A DNA stretch of 64,000 bases from CAZDQL01 sp964507325 (GTDB lineage Bacteria > Planctomycetota > UBA1135 > GCA-002686595), in assembly GCA_964507325.1 (NCBI GenBank), contig CAZDQL010000013.1, positions 32,118 to 96,117 on the forward strand, read 5' to 3'. The translations under genes were made by a program, and so were the position numbers. Position 1 is the first letter of the stretch; every line of letters begins with the position of its first letter. Below, one piece after another: positions 1-9,061 of this stretch. The notes beneath the pieces are model-generated. The model had not been told where the DNA came from. It made no database searches and saw only the letters and a list, made by a program, of their open reading frames with translations.

Positions 1-1
1 G

Positions 2-1894
2 GCGAGCCGCGCGGCGCAGGCCCTCGACGCCGCAGCTCGGGACCTGGAGGAGGCGCCGGACGGGGCCGCCCTGGAGGACGCCGCCGCCGCCGCGGAGGAA
101 CGCGCGGCCGAGCTCGAGGCGACCGCCGCGTCGGAGCGTGCGGCGGCCCGCTCCGCCCGTTCCGAGTCGTTGGAGGCCCTGGACGAACTGGCCACCGAGG
201 AGACCTCCCTCGGCGCGGCCGCGAAGGAGGTCGCGAGGCGCGCCGCCGCGGCGCAGGAGGCGGCCGAGACGGAGGGAGCGGAGCCGTCCGCCCGGGCCCT
301 CACCGAAGCCGCCCTCGAGGCGCTCGAGGAGGGATTGACGGCGGAGGACCGCCTGGGTGAGGCCCTGGAGGCTTCCCAGGCGAGCGCCGAGGAACGCGCC
401 CGCGGGCTCGCGGAAGAGGTCGAGGCCACCGCGCGCCGGTCCGAGATCCCCTCGGCCGGGGAGGTCGGCTCGGCCCTGGAGCGGGCCGCCGATGCGATGG
501 CGGAGGCCCGAGCCGCCTCCGAGGCGTCCGACGCCTCCAGCGGAGCGGAGGCGTCGCGCCAGGCGGAACGGGCCTTGGAGGAGGCGCGGGAAGCCCTGGA
601 GGAGACGCTCGAGCGAGTGGCGGAGCAGGAGGGGCAGATCGAGGCCGGCGAGCAGCAGGCCGCCGAGCAGGCGGAGCTGGCCGCCGAGGTCGAGTCGATG
701 CGCTCCCAGGCGAGCGAGGGATCGATGGGCGAGGAGGCCCGGGAGGCCGTGGAGGAGGCGCTCGAACGCGCCCGCGAGGCGATGGAGCAGGCGGCTGGCC
801 AGCTCTCCCAAGCGGGACAGCGCTCCTCCGCCGCGTCCTCCCAGCGCGCCGCGCGGGAGGCGCTCGGGGAAGCGGCGCGCCAGGCGGAGCGCGGGGTCGA
901 GCCGCAGACCGACGAGGACCGCGCTCGCGCCGAGGAGCTCGCGCGCCGGCAGCAGGAGATCCGCGAACGCCTGCTCGAGCTGGCGCGCCGCAACCAGGAG
1001 CGCAACTCGCCCATGGGCAAGCCCGAGCTGAACTCCGCGTCCTTGGACGCCGCGTCGGAGAGCGCCCAGGGGGCCCAGGATTCCCTCGACGAGGGAGACC
1101 TGGACCAGGCCGAAGAGCAGGAGCAGGAGACGGAGCGGCGCATGCGCGAGGCCCTCGACCAGTTCCAGGAGGAGGAGGAGGGCTACCAACGCCTGCGCCA
1201 GGAGGAGCTGCTCTTCCGCATCGCCGAAGAGGTCGATGCCATGCTCGCCATGCTGCGCGACCAGGCGCAGGCCTCCCGTGAGGCGCACGCGGCGCGCGCC
1301 GGCCGCGAACGTCCCAGCCGCGCCGACCGCGTGCGGCTGCGCAACATCTCACGCGAGTTCTCCACCATCGCCCAGCGCGCCAGCGGCGTGCGGGAGGCGA
1401 TCGAGGAGGAGGGGGTCCTGGTCTTCACCGAGGTGATGCGCAACATCGAGACCGACCTGGGCCGCATCGCGCGCGACATGGGAGAGCAGGGGGGCTACCA
1501 GTCGGGGGATCGCATCCAGGCCCTGCAGGAGGACACCGAGACCGCCCTGGTGTGGTTGGGCGAAGCGCTGAGGAACGAGATGCAGCGGCGGCAGAACGAG
1601 CAGCCGCCGCCGCCCGATGGCGGACGCCCACCGCTCGTGCCGGACGTGGCCGAGGTGAAGCTCATGCGCCAGCTCGAGGTCGAGGTGCTCGCCCGACTGG
1701 AGCAGGCGCTCGAGCTGCACCCCGAGCTCTTGGATCCGGACGCGGAGCTCTCCCCCCTGCTCCTGGAGGACCTGCGACGGCTGGCCTACCGACACGAACG
1801 TCTGGCGGAGCTCTTCTCCGCCTTCCGCGCCAAGCTCGGAGTCCCCGCGGCCCAGGGCGAAACTGGCGCGTTCGAGGACGGCGAGGGAGAATAG
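2..1894 (+). CDS. Large Ala/Glu-rich coiled-coil protein, 5' end outside window
   Basis: The frame is open from the left edge, so the 5' end is missing; the first internal ATG at 170 is not a convincing start. The visible 630 residues are dominated by Ala, Glu and Arg heptad-like sequence, predicting long coiled coils. The last 200 residues are more mixed. Such proteins are known from planctomycete clusters of MoxR, DUF58, BatA and DUF4159 genes, where they are often labelled DUF4175-like; the three genes that follow fit that setting. The molecular role is unknown. It could instead be an unrelated helical protein, because low-complexity helices give weak homology signals. Confidence 0.75.
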   Translation, partial: ASRAAQALDAAARDLEEAPDGAALEDAAAAAEERAAELEATAASERAAARSARSESLEALDELATEETSLGAAAKEVARRAAAAQEAAETEGAEPSARALTEAALEALEEGLTAEDRLGEALEASQASAEERARGLAEEVEATARRSEIPSAGEVGSALERAADAMAEARAASEASDASSGAEASRQAERALEEAREALEETLERVAEQEGQIEAGEQQAAEQAELAAEVESMRSQASEGSMGEEAREAVEEALERAREAMEQAAGQLSQAGQRSSAASSQRAAREALGEAARQAERGVEPQTDEDRARAEELARRQQEIRERLLELARRNQERNSPMGKPELNSASLDAASESAQGAQDSLDEGDLDQAEEQEQETERRMREALDQFQEEEEGYQRLRQEELLFRIAEEVDAMLAMLRDQAQASREAHAARAGRERPSRADRVRLRNISREFSTIAQRASGVREAIEEEGVLVFTEVMRNIETDLGRIARDMGEQGGYQSGDRIQALQEDTETALVWLGEALRNEMQRRQNEQPPPPDGGRPPLVPDVAEVKLMRQLEVEVLARLEQALELHPELLDPDAELSPLLLEDLRRLAYRHERLAELFSAFRAKLGVPAAQGETGAFEDGEGE

Positions 1895-1903
1895 GAGCGC
1901 AAG

Positions 1904-2347
1904 ATGAGAAGACCGATGCGACGAACGGCAACGCGGGCTCTGGCGGCCCTCACCCTGAGCGGTGTGCTCTTCGCCCAGCTCCACTCGCCCCCCCCGGCGG
2001 TGAGTGACGACCAGGACGATGAAGAGCCCCCCGTACCGCGTATCACCGATACGCTACCCCTCGCCCCCAATCCCCAAACCGAGCTGATCGAGCTCTTCCA
2101 GCGGGTCGAGCGGCGACTGCACGAGATGGGTGGCTACCTCCTCGGCGCGAGCGCCGGTGACACGCAAGCCCTCGAGCAGGTCGGGGAGAGTGGGCTCGAG
2201 GAGCTCCTGCGCCAGGCGCGGCCGGAGCGACCCCAGCCCAGTGGCGGCGTGGGCGACCTGCTGGCGATCACCAAGGCGCGCGGCGAACAGGTGCTGGAGG
2301 ACATCGACCGCATCCTGGAGATCGCCTCCAAGAACGGCGGCACGTGA
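1904..2347 (+). CDS. Small secreted hypothetical protein
   Basis: This 147-residue protein begins with a basic n-region (MRRPMRRTATR) and a short hydrophobic stretch (LAALTLSGVLFAQ), a plausible signal peptide. An acidic/proline linker and two predicted helices follow, around residues 55-80 and 110-145. I recognise no family. It starts 9 bases after the coiled-coil gene and is followed after 9 bases by another small gene, so the four genes from the window start to 3891 look like one transcript. A periplasmic accessory of the neighbouring Bat-like cluster is the simplest inference. Confidence 0.7.
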   Translation: MRRPMRRTATRALAALTLSGVLFAQLHSPPPAVSDDQDDEEPPVPRITDTLPLAPNPQTELIELFQRVERRLHEMGGYLLGASAGDTQALEQVGESGLEELLRQARPERPQPSGGVGDLLAITKARGEQVLEDIDRILEIASKNGGT

Positions 2348-2356
2348 AGCAGCGCC

Positions 2357-2713
2357 ATGAGCGGCGACAGTTCGTCGTCCCAGAAGCCCGAGAAGATGGG
2401 TCGCAAGGAGGAGACTCCCGAGGGCCCCCAGGAGAAGGAGCCTCCGTCGGGTGAGAAGCCGGAACCCGAGGGGGAGGATCCCCAGGGTGGCGGTGAGAAC
2501 CCCGAACCCACCCCCGCTCGTCCGGCCGAGAAGTCTCCCGATCAGGAGACCCAGGATCCCCTGCAGGTCCTCGACGACCGCGACCAGTGGGGCAACCTGC
2601 CGATCCACCTGCGCGAGCTCTTCCGCGCCGAGGGGGGTCGCGCCATGCCGGCTCGCTACCGCGACTGGATCGACTCCTACTACAAGAAGCTGAACCGGCG
2701 CAGCGTCCGCTGA
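2357..2713 (+). CDS. Small protein with Pro/Glu-rich N-terminus and WGxLPxxLRE motif
   Basis: The protein has 118 residues. Residues 1-70 are low-complexity Glu, Pro and Lys. The last 45 residues are ordered and contain WGNLPIHLRELF followed by RYRDWIDSYYKKLN. I recall a similar 'WGxLPpxxRE...YRxxIexYYxxL' pattern at the C-termini of planctomycete proteins in MoxR/DUF58/DUF4175 clusters, which supports placing this operon there. There is no signal peptide, so it is probably cytoplasmic unless held by a partner. Function unknown. Confidence 0.7.
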   Translation: MSGDSSSSQKPEKMGRKEETPEGPQEKEPPSGEKPEPEGEDPQGGGENPEPTPARPAEKSPDQETQDPLQVLDDRDQWGNLPIHLRELFRAEGGRAMPARYRDWIDSYYKKLNRRSVR

Positions 2714-2721
2714 CGGGGACG

Positions 2722-3891
2722 ATGGCGCTGTCCCTCGTGGTGCTGGCGGCTCTGGTGCTCCCGCCGGGCGACCGGCAGGACACGCCGCCGACGACCGGCG
2801 AGGGGCTGGGAAGCACAACCCTGGGCGGCCGCGGATCAGCGACTGCGGATCTACCGCCGGCGCCCGACCTCGCGGTGCGCCAGGCGATCGAGCGCGCCCT
2901 GAACTGGCTGGCGGAGGACCTCTCCTCGAGCGCGACCGGCGCCGCCCACACCGGCGATCCCCACTACGCCGCGCCGACGGGGGTCACCGCGCTCACGGCC
3001 CTGGCCTTCATGGCGGGCGGCAGCACCCCGCGCCGGGGCCCCCACCAGCGGGAGCTGGCGCGCCAGCTCGACTACCTGCTCTCGGTCCAGCACCCCCCGG
3101 GCGAGGAGCACGAGGGCTACATCGGCGCCACCGGGGACCACCAGTCCCGCATGCACGGCCACGGCCTGGCGTTGCTCGCCTTCACCCAGGCCTACACCCT
3201 CTCTCCGGAGAGCCCCCGCGGCAGGCGGCTGGCGGAGGCGATTCGCATCGGCGTGCGTCGCGTCGAGCTCGCCCAGGGTCCGGACGGGGGCTGGTACTAC
3301 GAGCCGGAGCCCTGGGAGCTGACCGAGGGTTCGGTCACCGTGTGTCTGCTCTGGGCGCTGCGCGGCGCGCGCAACGTGGGCTTCGAGGTGGACGAAGACG
3401 TGGTCTCCCGGGCCCTGGCCTACGTGCACTCCCTGCAGGAGGAGGACGGCGGCTTCATCTACTCCAAGCAACAGCCGACTTCATCGGTGGCCCTGACCGC
3501 CGCCTGCCTCTCCACCCTGCACGCGATGGGCGAGTACGAGGGGGCGGTGGTGGAAGAGGGCTACGCCTACGTCTGGCACGAGCTCGCGCGCCGCGACGCG
3601 GACCGCGACCAGGGGATCGTCGGCGCGGGCTCCCGCTTCCCCTACTACGAGCGCCTGTACCTGGCCCAGTCCCTGTGGCAGCACCGCGACCCCAAGGTCT
3701 TCCGGAGCTGGGCGGACGAGGAGACCCTGCGGGTGTTGCGCGCCCAGGACGGGGATGGATCCTGGCGTGACCGGCGTTTCGAGGCGGGAGGGCGGCGTGT
3801 CGAGGGGCGCTACGGAAAAGCCTACGCCACCGCCGCGACCGTGCTCTTCCTGTCGGTGCCCGAGGGCCTCTTGCCGATCTACCAGCGCTGA
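2722..3891 (+). CDS. Secreted alpha-toroid (prenyltransferase/squalene oxidase repeat) protein
   Basis: The start is the ATG at 2722, 8 bases after the preceding stop, because it opens a signal-like segment (MALSLVVLAALVLPPG); the frame is open further upstream but overlaps the previous gene. The 389-residue protein has repeated helical motifs with Gly/Trp-rich turns, such as QGPDGGWYYEPEPWE, QEEDGGFIYS and QDGDGSWRD. These are typical of the (alpha/alpha)6 barrel of squalene-hopene cyclase and related proteins. The cyclase DXDD acid motif is not visible, so terpene cyclisation is unlikely; a structural or binding role is more plausible. Secreted proteins of this fold are common in planctomycete Bat-like clusters. 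Confidence 0.8.
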   Translation: MALSLVVLAALVLPPGDRQDTPPTTGEGLGSTTLGGRGSATADLPPAPDLAVRQAIERALNWLAEDLSSSATGAAHTGDPHYAAPTGVTALTALAFMAGGSTPRRGPHQRELARQLDYLLSVQHPPGEEHEGYIGATGDHQSRMHGHGLALLAFTQAYTLSPESPRGRRLAEAIRIGVRRVELAQGPDGGWYYEPEPWELTEGSVTVCLLWALRGARNVGFEVDEDVVSRALAYVHSLQEEDGGFIYSKQQPTSSVALTAACLSTLHAMGEYEGAVVEEGYAYVWHELARRDADRDQGIVGAGSRFPYYERLYLAQSLWQHRDPKVFRSWADEETLRVLRAQDGDGSWRDRRFEAGGRRVEGRYGKAYATAATVLFLSVPEGLLPIYQR

Positions 3892-3921
3892 GATCGGGGC
3901 GGGGTTCGAGGGGGACAACTC

Positions 3922-3945
3922 GAGGAAACGAATTCCTTTTTCCTC
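3922..3945 (+). terminator. Candidate terminator hairpin after the toroid gene
   Basis: GAGGAAA at 3922-3928 pairs with TTTCCTC at 3939-3945 across a 10-base loop that contains a run of five T. It lies 31 bases after the stop of the upstream operon. The AT-rich stem stands out from the GC-rich surroundings, but the stem is short and the T-run lies inside the larger hairpin. Confidence 0.4.
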
Positions 3946-4141
3946 GGCCCTAGGGTGACGAGCGTCTTCGAGAACTCGCAAGTCCTGAGTTCGAGCCCGT
4001 GACCCACGAAGAGCGGTGTGTTTGATACGGGCGACTGGTTGCGATCCCTCGCCCCAGCACTCCCCGATCACTCCCCAGTACTCCCCCCCGTTCCGATCCC
4101 CCGGCCCGGCGCCACCTGAGGCACCGGGATCCGCCTCCCCC

Positions 4142-5545
4142 ATGCGACTCCGCGCACTGGTCGTCTCCTCGGCGTTGCCGCTCCTCCTGATCGCCTGCGG
4201 TGGATCCTCCTCGACTGCGGATGGGGGCGACGATGGATCGGGACATGGATCGGGAGATGACGACCCCCTGGTCGACTACAGCGCGACCGTGCTGCCCCAC
4301 CCCAGTCCCCGCCCGCGGGCGTACTTCGGGGGGTCGACGGCGTTGCTCGACGTGGATGGCGTCCAGGACCAGGGCTTGGCGATCGGCGCCCACGGTGAAG
4401 GTGCCGTCTACGTGGCCTACGGGTTGGGGAACGCCACGGGGGGAGCCACCCCCGTGTACACGGTGCTCAACGCCAAAGGCCTGACGTCCATGCCCCCGCC
4501 CAAGCGTCACGACGACTTTGGTTTCGCCTTGGCGGTCGGCGAGCTGGACGGCGATCCGGAGCAAGAGCTGGTGGTGGGCGCGCCGGACCATCCCCTGGGT
4601 GAACAGATGGGGGTAGGGGCTATCTTCATCTTCGGCCTCAATGAGCGCTTCAGCGACCCGCTGCGAATCCTGCCCCCAACCGATGAGCCGATCCAATTCG
4701 GCACTTCGGTCGCGCTGGGTGACTTCGACGGGGATGGTTGGACCGACGTCGCCGTGGGTGCGCCCAAGGCGTGTACCGAGGAGTGTGAGACGGGGAGCGT
4801 CCTCGTCTACCCGGGTCCCGACCTGGCGGTCGCGCAGCCCTGGCTCCTGCCCAATCCACAGCCGGTGCAGGACGGCAACTTCGGTGCGCACGTGGTGGCG
4901 GTGGAGAGCGGCACGGGACCCGCCGACCTCTTCGTCTCCGGGATCGGCAACCACGGGGGGGATGGGACTCCCGAGGCGGGTCAGGTCTACCGCTTCCCCG
5001 CACCGGTGGAGGCCTCGATCTACGAGGTGTTCGAGGATCCCACCCCCGACGGCGAGGATCCGCCGCGCTTCGGCATGCACCTGGCAGCGAAGGAGGAGCT
5101 CTTGAGCGTGGGCGCTCCGCGCAAGGACGTCGGCGGCGTCCCCGACTCCGGTCAGGGCTTCGTCTACGACGGTCCCGGGCACCAGCGCGTCACCCTCCTG
5201 GTGCAGCCGCAACCGGTGACGCGGGAGAAGCTCGGCTTCCGCACCGCCCTGGCGGACCTGATCGGAACTGAAGCGCCAGACGTGATCCTCTCCTCGATGA
5301 GCCCACCCCACCTACCGGATTCCCGTCCCTACTGCTTGTACATCTGGAGTCCCGAGGACTTCGGCGCCGCCGCGAGGGAACTGCGGGTCCTGGAGGACTC
5401 GGGGGACCACTTCTCCCAGGGCATCTCCGCCGGGCAGGTCGTCCCCGGGGGACGGGAGGAGCTGATCATGGGCGACCCCTCGTGGGACCGGGAGGGACAC
5501 GGCGCCTTCGACGACGCCGGCCGCGTCGTCATCTACCAACTCTGA
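4142..5545 (+). CDS. FG-GAP repeat lipoprotein
   Basis: The start is the ATG at 4142, since it directly opens a lipoprotein signal peptide ending in the lipobox LLIAC (Cys about residue 19); the frame is open upstream to 4016 but that part is Pro/Ser-rich and unlike a leader. The mature 450-residue protein begins with a Gly/Ser/Asp linker and then carries about five integrin-like FG-GAP blades, for example GELDGDPEQELVVGAPD and FGTSVALGDFDGDGWTDVAV with its Ca-binding DFDGDG loop. It should be an outer-surface or periplasmic beta-propeller. Ligand unknown. Its 3' end overlaps the convergent TPR lipoprotein gene by 17 bases. Confidence 0.85.
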   Translation: MRLRALVVSSALPLLLIACGGSSSTADGGDDGSGHGSGDDDPLVDYSATVLPHPSPRPRAYFGGSTALLDVDGVQDQGLAIGAHGEGAVYVAYGLGNATGGATPVYTVLNAKGLTSMPPPKRHDDFGFALAVGELDGDPEQELVVGAPDHPLGEQMGVGAIFIFGLNERFSDPLRILPPTDEPIQFGTSVALGDFDGDGWTDVAVGAPKACTEECETGSVLVYPGPDLAVAQPWLLPNPQPVQDGNFGAHVVAVESGTGPADLFVSGIGNHGGDGTPEAGQVYRFPAPVEASIYEVFEDPTPDGEDPPRFGMHLAAKEELLSVGAPRKDVGGVPDSGQGFVYDGPGHQRVTLLVQPQPVTREKLGFRTALADLIGTEAPDVILSSMSPPHLPDSRPYCLYIWSPEDFGAAARELRVLEDSGDHFSQGISAGQVVPGGREELIMGDPSWDREGHGAFDDAGRVVIYQL

Positions 5546-6467
5546 GCAGGGCGGCGGCGGCGGTGGGGTGCTCGGGGTCGAGCTCCAGGGCGCGTTCGAA
5601 GGCCCCGCGCGCCTCCTCTTTGCGATCGAGCAACAGGAGTGCAAGGCCGCGCTGGAAGTGGAGGTTGGCCCGGCCCTCCCCGTCGGGATCGTCGCCGCTC
5701 ATGATCCGATCGAAGATCGCCAGGGCCTCTTCCGCCCGCCCCAGACGCATGTAGGCGACACCGAGCAGGGTGGCGGTGGCCTGCGTGGGAGCCAGGCGCT
5801 GCGCGGCTTCCAGCTCCCCCGCGGCCTCCTGCGCGTCCCCCCCCGACAGGAGCACGAACCCGAGCCTCTGGTGCAGCGCGGGTTGCTCCGGATCGAGGGT
5901 CAGGACGCGGCGCAGGGCGTCCTCGGCGTCCTGCCACTGCTCGAGCTCGATCAGGACCTCAGCCAGCTGCAGGCGAGCCTCGGGGTTCTCGGGCTCCAGT
6001 TCGCAGGCGGTGACGAGCGGGTCGTGGGCTTCCAGCGCGGATCCCAGGCGCCACAGCGCCGTGCCCAGCCTCAGGTGCAGGGAGGTCTCGTGGGGTCGGG
6101 CTCCGAGGGCGCGTCGACAGAGGGCGGCCACCTCCTCCCAATGCTCGAAGCTCTCGAGCAGCCGCAGGACGCGCGCCTCCAGCTCCTGGTCCCCCGGATC
6201 GAGGCTGGAGAGCACCCTCAGGATCTCCAGGGCACCGGCGCGCTGGCCCGCGGCCTCGAGTCGATTCGCCTTCTCGCGCAAGATCTCGAATGCCGCTGGA
6301 GACGCGGACGACGCCGGGGCGGCCACGGCGCTGGGCGGGGCGGAGGCGGGGGCCACCGCCGCGCGCTCCACGTTGCCGCGCGTGGCGCAGGCCGAGACCC
6401 CGAAGCACAGGGCCACGCAGGCGATCCAGACGGTCCTCTTGGGCTGCAAATGCGACTCCCCGCGCAT
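5529..6467 (-). CDS. TPR-repeat lipoprotein
   Basis: I chose the ATG at 6467 over a GTG at 6482 because it places charged residues just before a hydrophobic core ending in the lipobox GVSAC. A -10-like TATGAT lies at 6491-6496. A short Ala/Pro/Ser linker is followed by five or six tetratricopeptide repeats with the usual W/L-G-Y-A-P pattern, such as ARLQLAEVLIELEQWQDAEDA and ALDPEHPTAA. The protein probably works as a scaffold at the inner face of the outer membrane or in the periplasm; no partner is identified. Its last 17 bases lie inside the end of the convergent FG-GAP gene. Confidence 0.85.
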   Translation of the reverse strand: MRGESHLQPKRTVWIACVALCFGVSACATRGNVERAAVAPASAPPSAVAAPASSASPAAFEILREKANRLEAAGQRAGALEILRVLSSLDPGDQELEARVLRLLESFEHWEEVAALCRRALGARPHETSLHLRLGTALWRLGSALEAHDPLVTACELEPENPEARLQLAEVLIELEQWQDAEDALRRVLTLDPEQPALHQRLGFVLLSGGDAQEAAGELEAAQRLAPTQATATLLGVAYMRLGRAEEALAIFDRIMSGDDPDGEGRANLHFQRGLALLLLDRKEEARGAFERALELDPEHPTAAAALLRVGR

Positions 6468-6523
6468 CCCGGAAGCGGGCACGCGCCCCCATCATACCCC
6501 GCAGCGGATGGGGCCAGGCCGAT

Positions 6524-7615
6524 TCAGCGGCCCACCAGGAAGTGGCACACGTCGCCGTCCCGCAGCGCGTAGTCGCGCCCCTCCACGCGCAGCTTGCCCG
6601 CGGCGCGGATCGCTGCTTCCGATCCGAGTTGGTCCAAGTCGTCGACCGAGTAGACCTCGGCCCGGATGAAGCCCTTCTCGAAGTCGGTGTGGATCGTGCC
6701 CGCCGCCACGGGCGCGGTCTCCCCGCGACGGATGGTCCAGGCCTTGATCTCCTTCTCACCGGCCGTGAAAAAGGTCTGTAGGCCGAGCAGGTGGTAGGTG
6801 CTCTGGATCAGGCGCGGTAGGGCCAGCTCGCGGATCTCCAACTCGGCCATGAAGAGCGTCCGGTCCTCCGTGTCCATCGAGGAGAGCTCGCACTCGATGT
6901 CGCCGCAGACCGCCAGCCAGTCCGCGCCGACGCGCGCGGCGTGGGCGGCCACCGCCTGAGCGTGCTCGCCCTGCCCCTCGAAGTCGTCCTCGGCGACGTT
7001 GGCCACGTAGAGGGTCGGCTTGATGGTGAGCAGGAAGAGGGGGCGCAGCGCCGCGGCCTCCTCGGGCTTCCACTCCACGTCGCGCAGCTGGCCTCCGTCT
7101 TCGAGCAGCCCCCGGGCGCGCTCGAAGAGGTCGCGCTGGTAGATCGCCTCCTGGTCCCCCGCCCGCGCCTTCTTGGAGACGCGCTCGACGTTGCGCGTCA
7201 CCGTCTCCAGGTCGGCCATCGCCAGCTCGAGCTCGAGCACCTCGATGTCGCCGGCCGGGTCGACGGGGGACTCGCGCCCCAGGTCGGCGCGCTCGAAGCA
7301 CTGCACCACATGCATCAAGGCGTCGGTCTCCTTGATGTGGCCGAGGAACTTGTTGCCCATCCCCTCCCCGCGGGAGGCGCCCTCCGCCAGCCCCGCGATG
7401 TCGACGATCCTGAGCCGCGCGGGGATGACCTTCTTCGTCTCGACGTACTGGTGGATCACCTGCAGACGATCGTCGGGGACCTCCACCTCCGCCAGGTTGG
7501 GCTCCACGGTGCTGAAGGCGTAGCTGGCGCGGTCGGCGCCGGCGCCGGTGGCGGCGTTGAAGATCGAGGTCTTGCCGACGTTCGGCAGGCCGACGATGCC
7601 GCAAGCGAGACCCAC
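6524..7615 (-). CDS. ychF: YchF/OLA1-family ribosome-binding ATPase
   Basis: The 363-residue product matches full-length YchF. It has a P-loop GLPNVGKTS (residues 8-16), the switch region DIAGLAEGASRGEGMGNKF and a C-terminal TGS domain ending in RDYALRDGDVCHFLVGR. YchF is an Obg-related P-loop protein that prefers ATP to GTP, binds ribosomes and takes part in oxidative-stress responses. The G1 motif reads KTS where KST is more usual. The gene lies 10 bases downstream of the coiled-coil gene on the same strand, but I infer no functional link. Identity is secure. Confidence 0.97.
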   Translation of the reverse strand: MGLACGIVGLPNVGKTSIFNAATGAGADRASYAFSTVEPNLAEVEVPDDRLQVIHQYVETKKVIPARLRIVDIAGLAEGASRGEGMGNKFLGHIKETDALMHVVQCFERADLGRESPVDPAGDIEVLELELAMADLETVTRNVERVSKKARAGDQEAIYQRDLFERARGLLEDGGQLRDVEWKPEEAAALRPLFLLTIKPTLYVANVAEDDFEGQGEHAQAVAAHAARVGADWLAVCGDIECELSSMDTEDRTLFMAELEIRELALPRLIQSTYHLLGLQTFFTAGEKEIKAWTIRRGETAPVAAGTIHTDFEKGFIRAEVYSVDDLDQLGSEAAIRAAGKLRVEGRDYALRDGDVCHFLVGR

Positions 7616-7625
7616 CGGGTGGCCC

Positions 7626-8435
7626 CTAGTTGTGGATGGTGGCGAGCCTGGCCCGCATGCGCAGGTTGGCCTGGAAGATGGCGGTCATCAACTCGGCCTT
7701 CTTCTCGAGCTGGGCGTCCTCGACGTCGAGGCCCTGGACGGATTCGAAGACCGAGGCCACCCCCGGGTCCTGGCTGGCCAACCTCACGGCTTGGCGCAGC
7801 TCCGCCTCCGTCTCGTCCAGGAGTCGGGTCAGCTTGGTGACGCGCCGCTCGAGACGGTCGATCTCCCGTTGCTGCTCCTCCAGCTGCGCGTGCTCGGTGC
7901 CCGCGCGTTCGCGCCGGAGCTCCCTGATCGCCAGGTCGATCACCTCCCGCTCCAGGGGCGAGGGATCGTCCGGGGAGCCTCCCCAGGCGGCGAAGAGGGC
8001 TCGCAGACGCTCGGCCAGCCGCTCGTCCCCCTCCCCCACCGCGCCATCGACCTCCGCCAGCGCCTGACGGCGTTGGGCCACCTCGCGGCGGCGTTCGGCG
8101 AGCTCGGCCTTGAGCTTGGCGAGGGCGCTCTGGGCCTGGAGCTTGACCGGGTCGTCGGCCTCGGCGCGGGTCGAGGGGGGTGCATCCTCCCCCGTGACCA
8201 TGCGCAGGAACTCGCGCCGCGCGGCCACCGAGAAGCTGTCCCCGTCTTCGGGGTGATCGCCGATGGTGCGCGCGATCATGGTGCGATTGACCGCCTTCTC
8301 GATCAGGCTGGCCACGCGGGTCATGCTGACGGAGCGCACGCTGCGGACGCCGCGGCGTTTGAGCTCCTCGGGAGTGGTCGGTCGGGCCCAGCGACGAACG
8401 GCGTCGGTCAGGGCTTCGTTGAGTTGGGGATCCAT
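7626..8435 (-). CDS. Cytoplasmic coiled-coil hypothetical protein
   Basis: The frame is open far upstream to 9011 but overlaps the phosphatase gene there. I place the start at the ATG at 8435 (MDPQLNEALTDAVRRWARPT), giving 269 residues. The first 95 residues form a compact helical region with RRGVRSVRSVSMTRVASLIEKAV. Residues about 100-215 are strongly charged heptads predicting a long coiled coil with a short break at SPDDPSPLERE. There is no signal peptide or membrane segment. I recognise no named family; it may be lineage-specific. It is followed 10 bases later by ychF. Confidence 0.75.
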   Translation of the reverse strand: MDPQLNEALTDAVRRWARPTTPEELKRRGVRSVRSVSMTRVASLIEKAVNRTMIARTIGDHPEDGDSFSVAARREFLRMVTGEDAPPSTRAEADDPVKLQAQSALAKLKAELAERRREVAQRRQALAEVDGAVGEGDERLAERLRALFAAWGGSPDDPSPLEREVIDLAIRELRRERAGTEHAQLEEQQREIDRLERRVTKLTRLLDETEAELRQAVRLASQDPGVASVFESVQGLDVEDAQLEKKAELMTAIFQANLRMRARLATIHN

Positions 8436-8449
8436 GGCGCGCGAGGGCG

Positions 8450-8959
8450 TCACTCTAGTGCTCCGCGCCGGCCGTTCCAACAGCCAGCGCGCAGAGCCTG
8501 GACCAGCTCTGCGACCGCCGTCGCGATGACCTCGAATGCGTCTTCGAAGGAGGCCCCCTCGAGCACCGGATCCGCCACCGCCTCGGCGCGGTCGAGGAGG
8601 GCCGTGAGCAGGAAGGCGTGCCTCGTCGCGGGGAAGGACTCGCGGTAGGCTTCGAGATGCTCGGGGGACATCCCCAACACGAGCCGCTCCACCTGCGCCT
8701 CGTCGTCGACCAGACGATCGAGACGGCGGGGTTCGAAGTCGGCGAGCAGGGCCGCGTCCACGCCGCGCTCCAGGAGGGCCAAGCGCGTCTCGGGGAAGAG
8801 CTCCGGGCTCTGGTAGACGGTCGCGGCGGAGTCCACCGGCAGGGGACAGCCCAGGTGCCGCGCGAAGAGTTCGGCAAAGGTGGAGCGCACGGCGTTGGCG
8901 GTGCAGAGAAAGCGCACCGTCTCCACCCGGCGCAGGGCCTCTTCGAGCTCGGGCGTCAC
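8450..8959 (-). CDS. Low-molecular-weight protein-tyrosine phosphatase family protein
   Basis: The P-loop signature CX5R appears as CTANAVRS close to the N-terminus. Starting at the GTG at 8959 puts it at Cys19/Arg25, as expected for the LMW-PTP fold; a GTG at 9001 would add 14 basic residues. The C-terminal half contains DP (in VADPVLEG) followed by an amphipathic helix FEDAFEVIATAVAELVQAL, matching the general-acid Asp and last helix of the family. Likely activity is dephosphorylation of phosphotyrosine or a small phospho-substrate. The Asn and Ile-Cys positions of the classical loop (GNICRS) are altered, so the substrate is uncertain; an ArsC-like role is possible. Confidence 0.8.
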   Translation of the reverse strand: MTPELEEALRRVETVRFLCTANAVRSTFAELFARHLGCPLPVDSAATVYQSPELFPETRLALLERGVDAALLADFEPRRLDRLVDDEAQVERLVLGMSPEHLEAYRESFPATRHAFLLTALLDRAEAVADPVLEGASFEDAFEVIATAVAELVQALRAGCWNGRRGALE

Positions 8960-9061
8960 GCCCCAACGGTAACGAGGGGAGCGGCGCGCCCCAAGCACCA
9001 CCTAGCGACACCTTTCGGGCTGGCTACTGATCCAGCGCACTAGGCAGTGCGGCGTTCATGG

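Noticed and set aside
3959..4060. T-loop-like GTTCGAGCCC suggesting a tRNA
   Set aside because: The flanking bases do not pair to form a T-stem, and no acceptor, D or anticodon arms can be drawn.
5529..5545. 17-base overlap of convergent 3' ends as a sign of an antisense control system
   Set aside because: Very short convergent gaps also occur at 33588/33590 and 53363/53367, so this is general gene packing.
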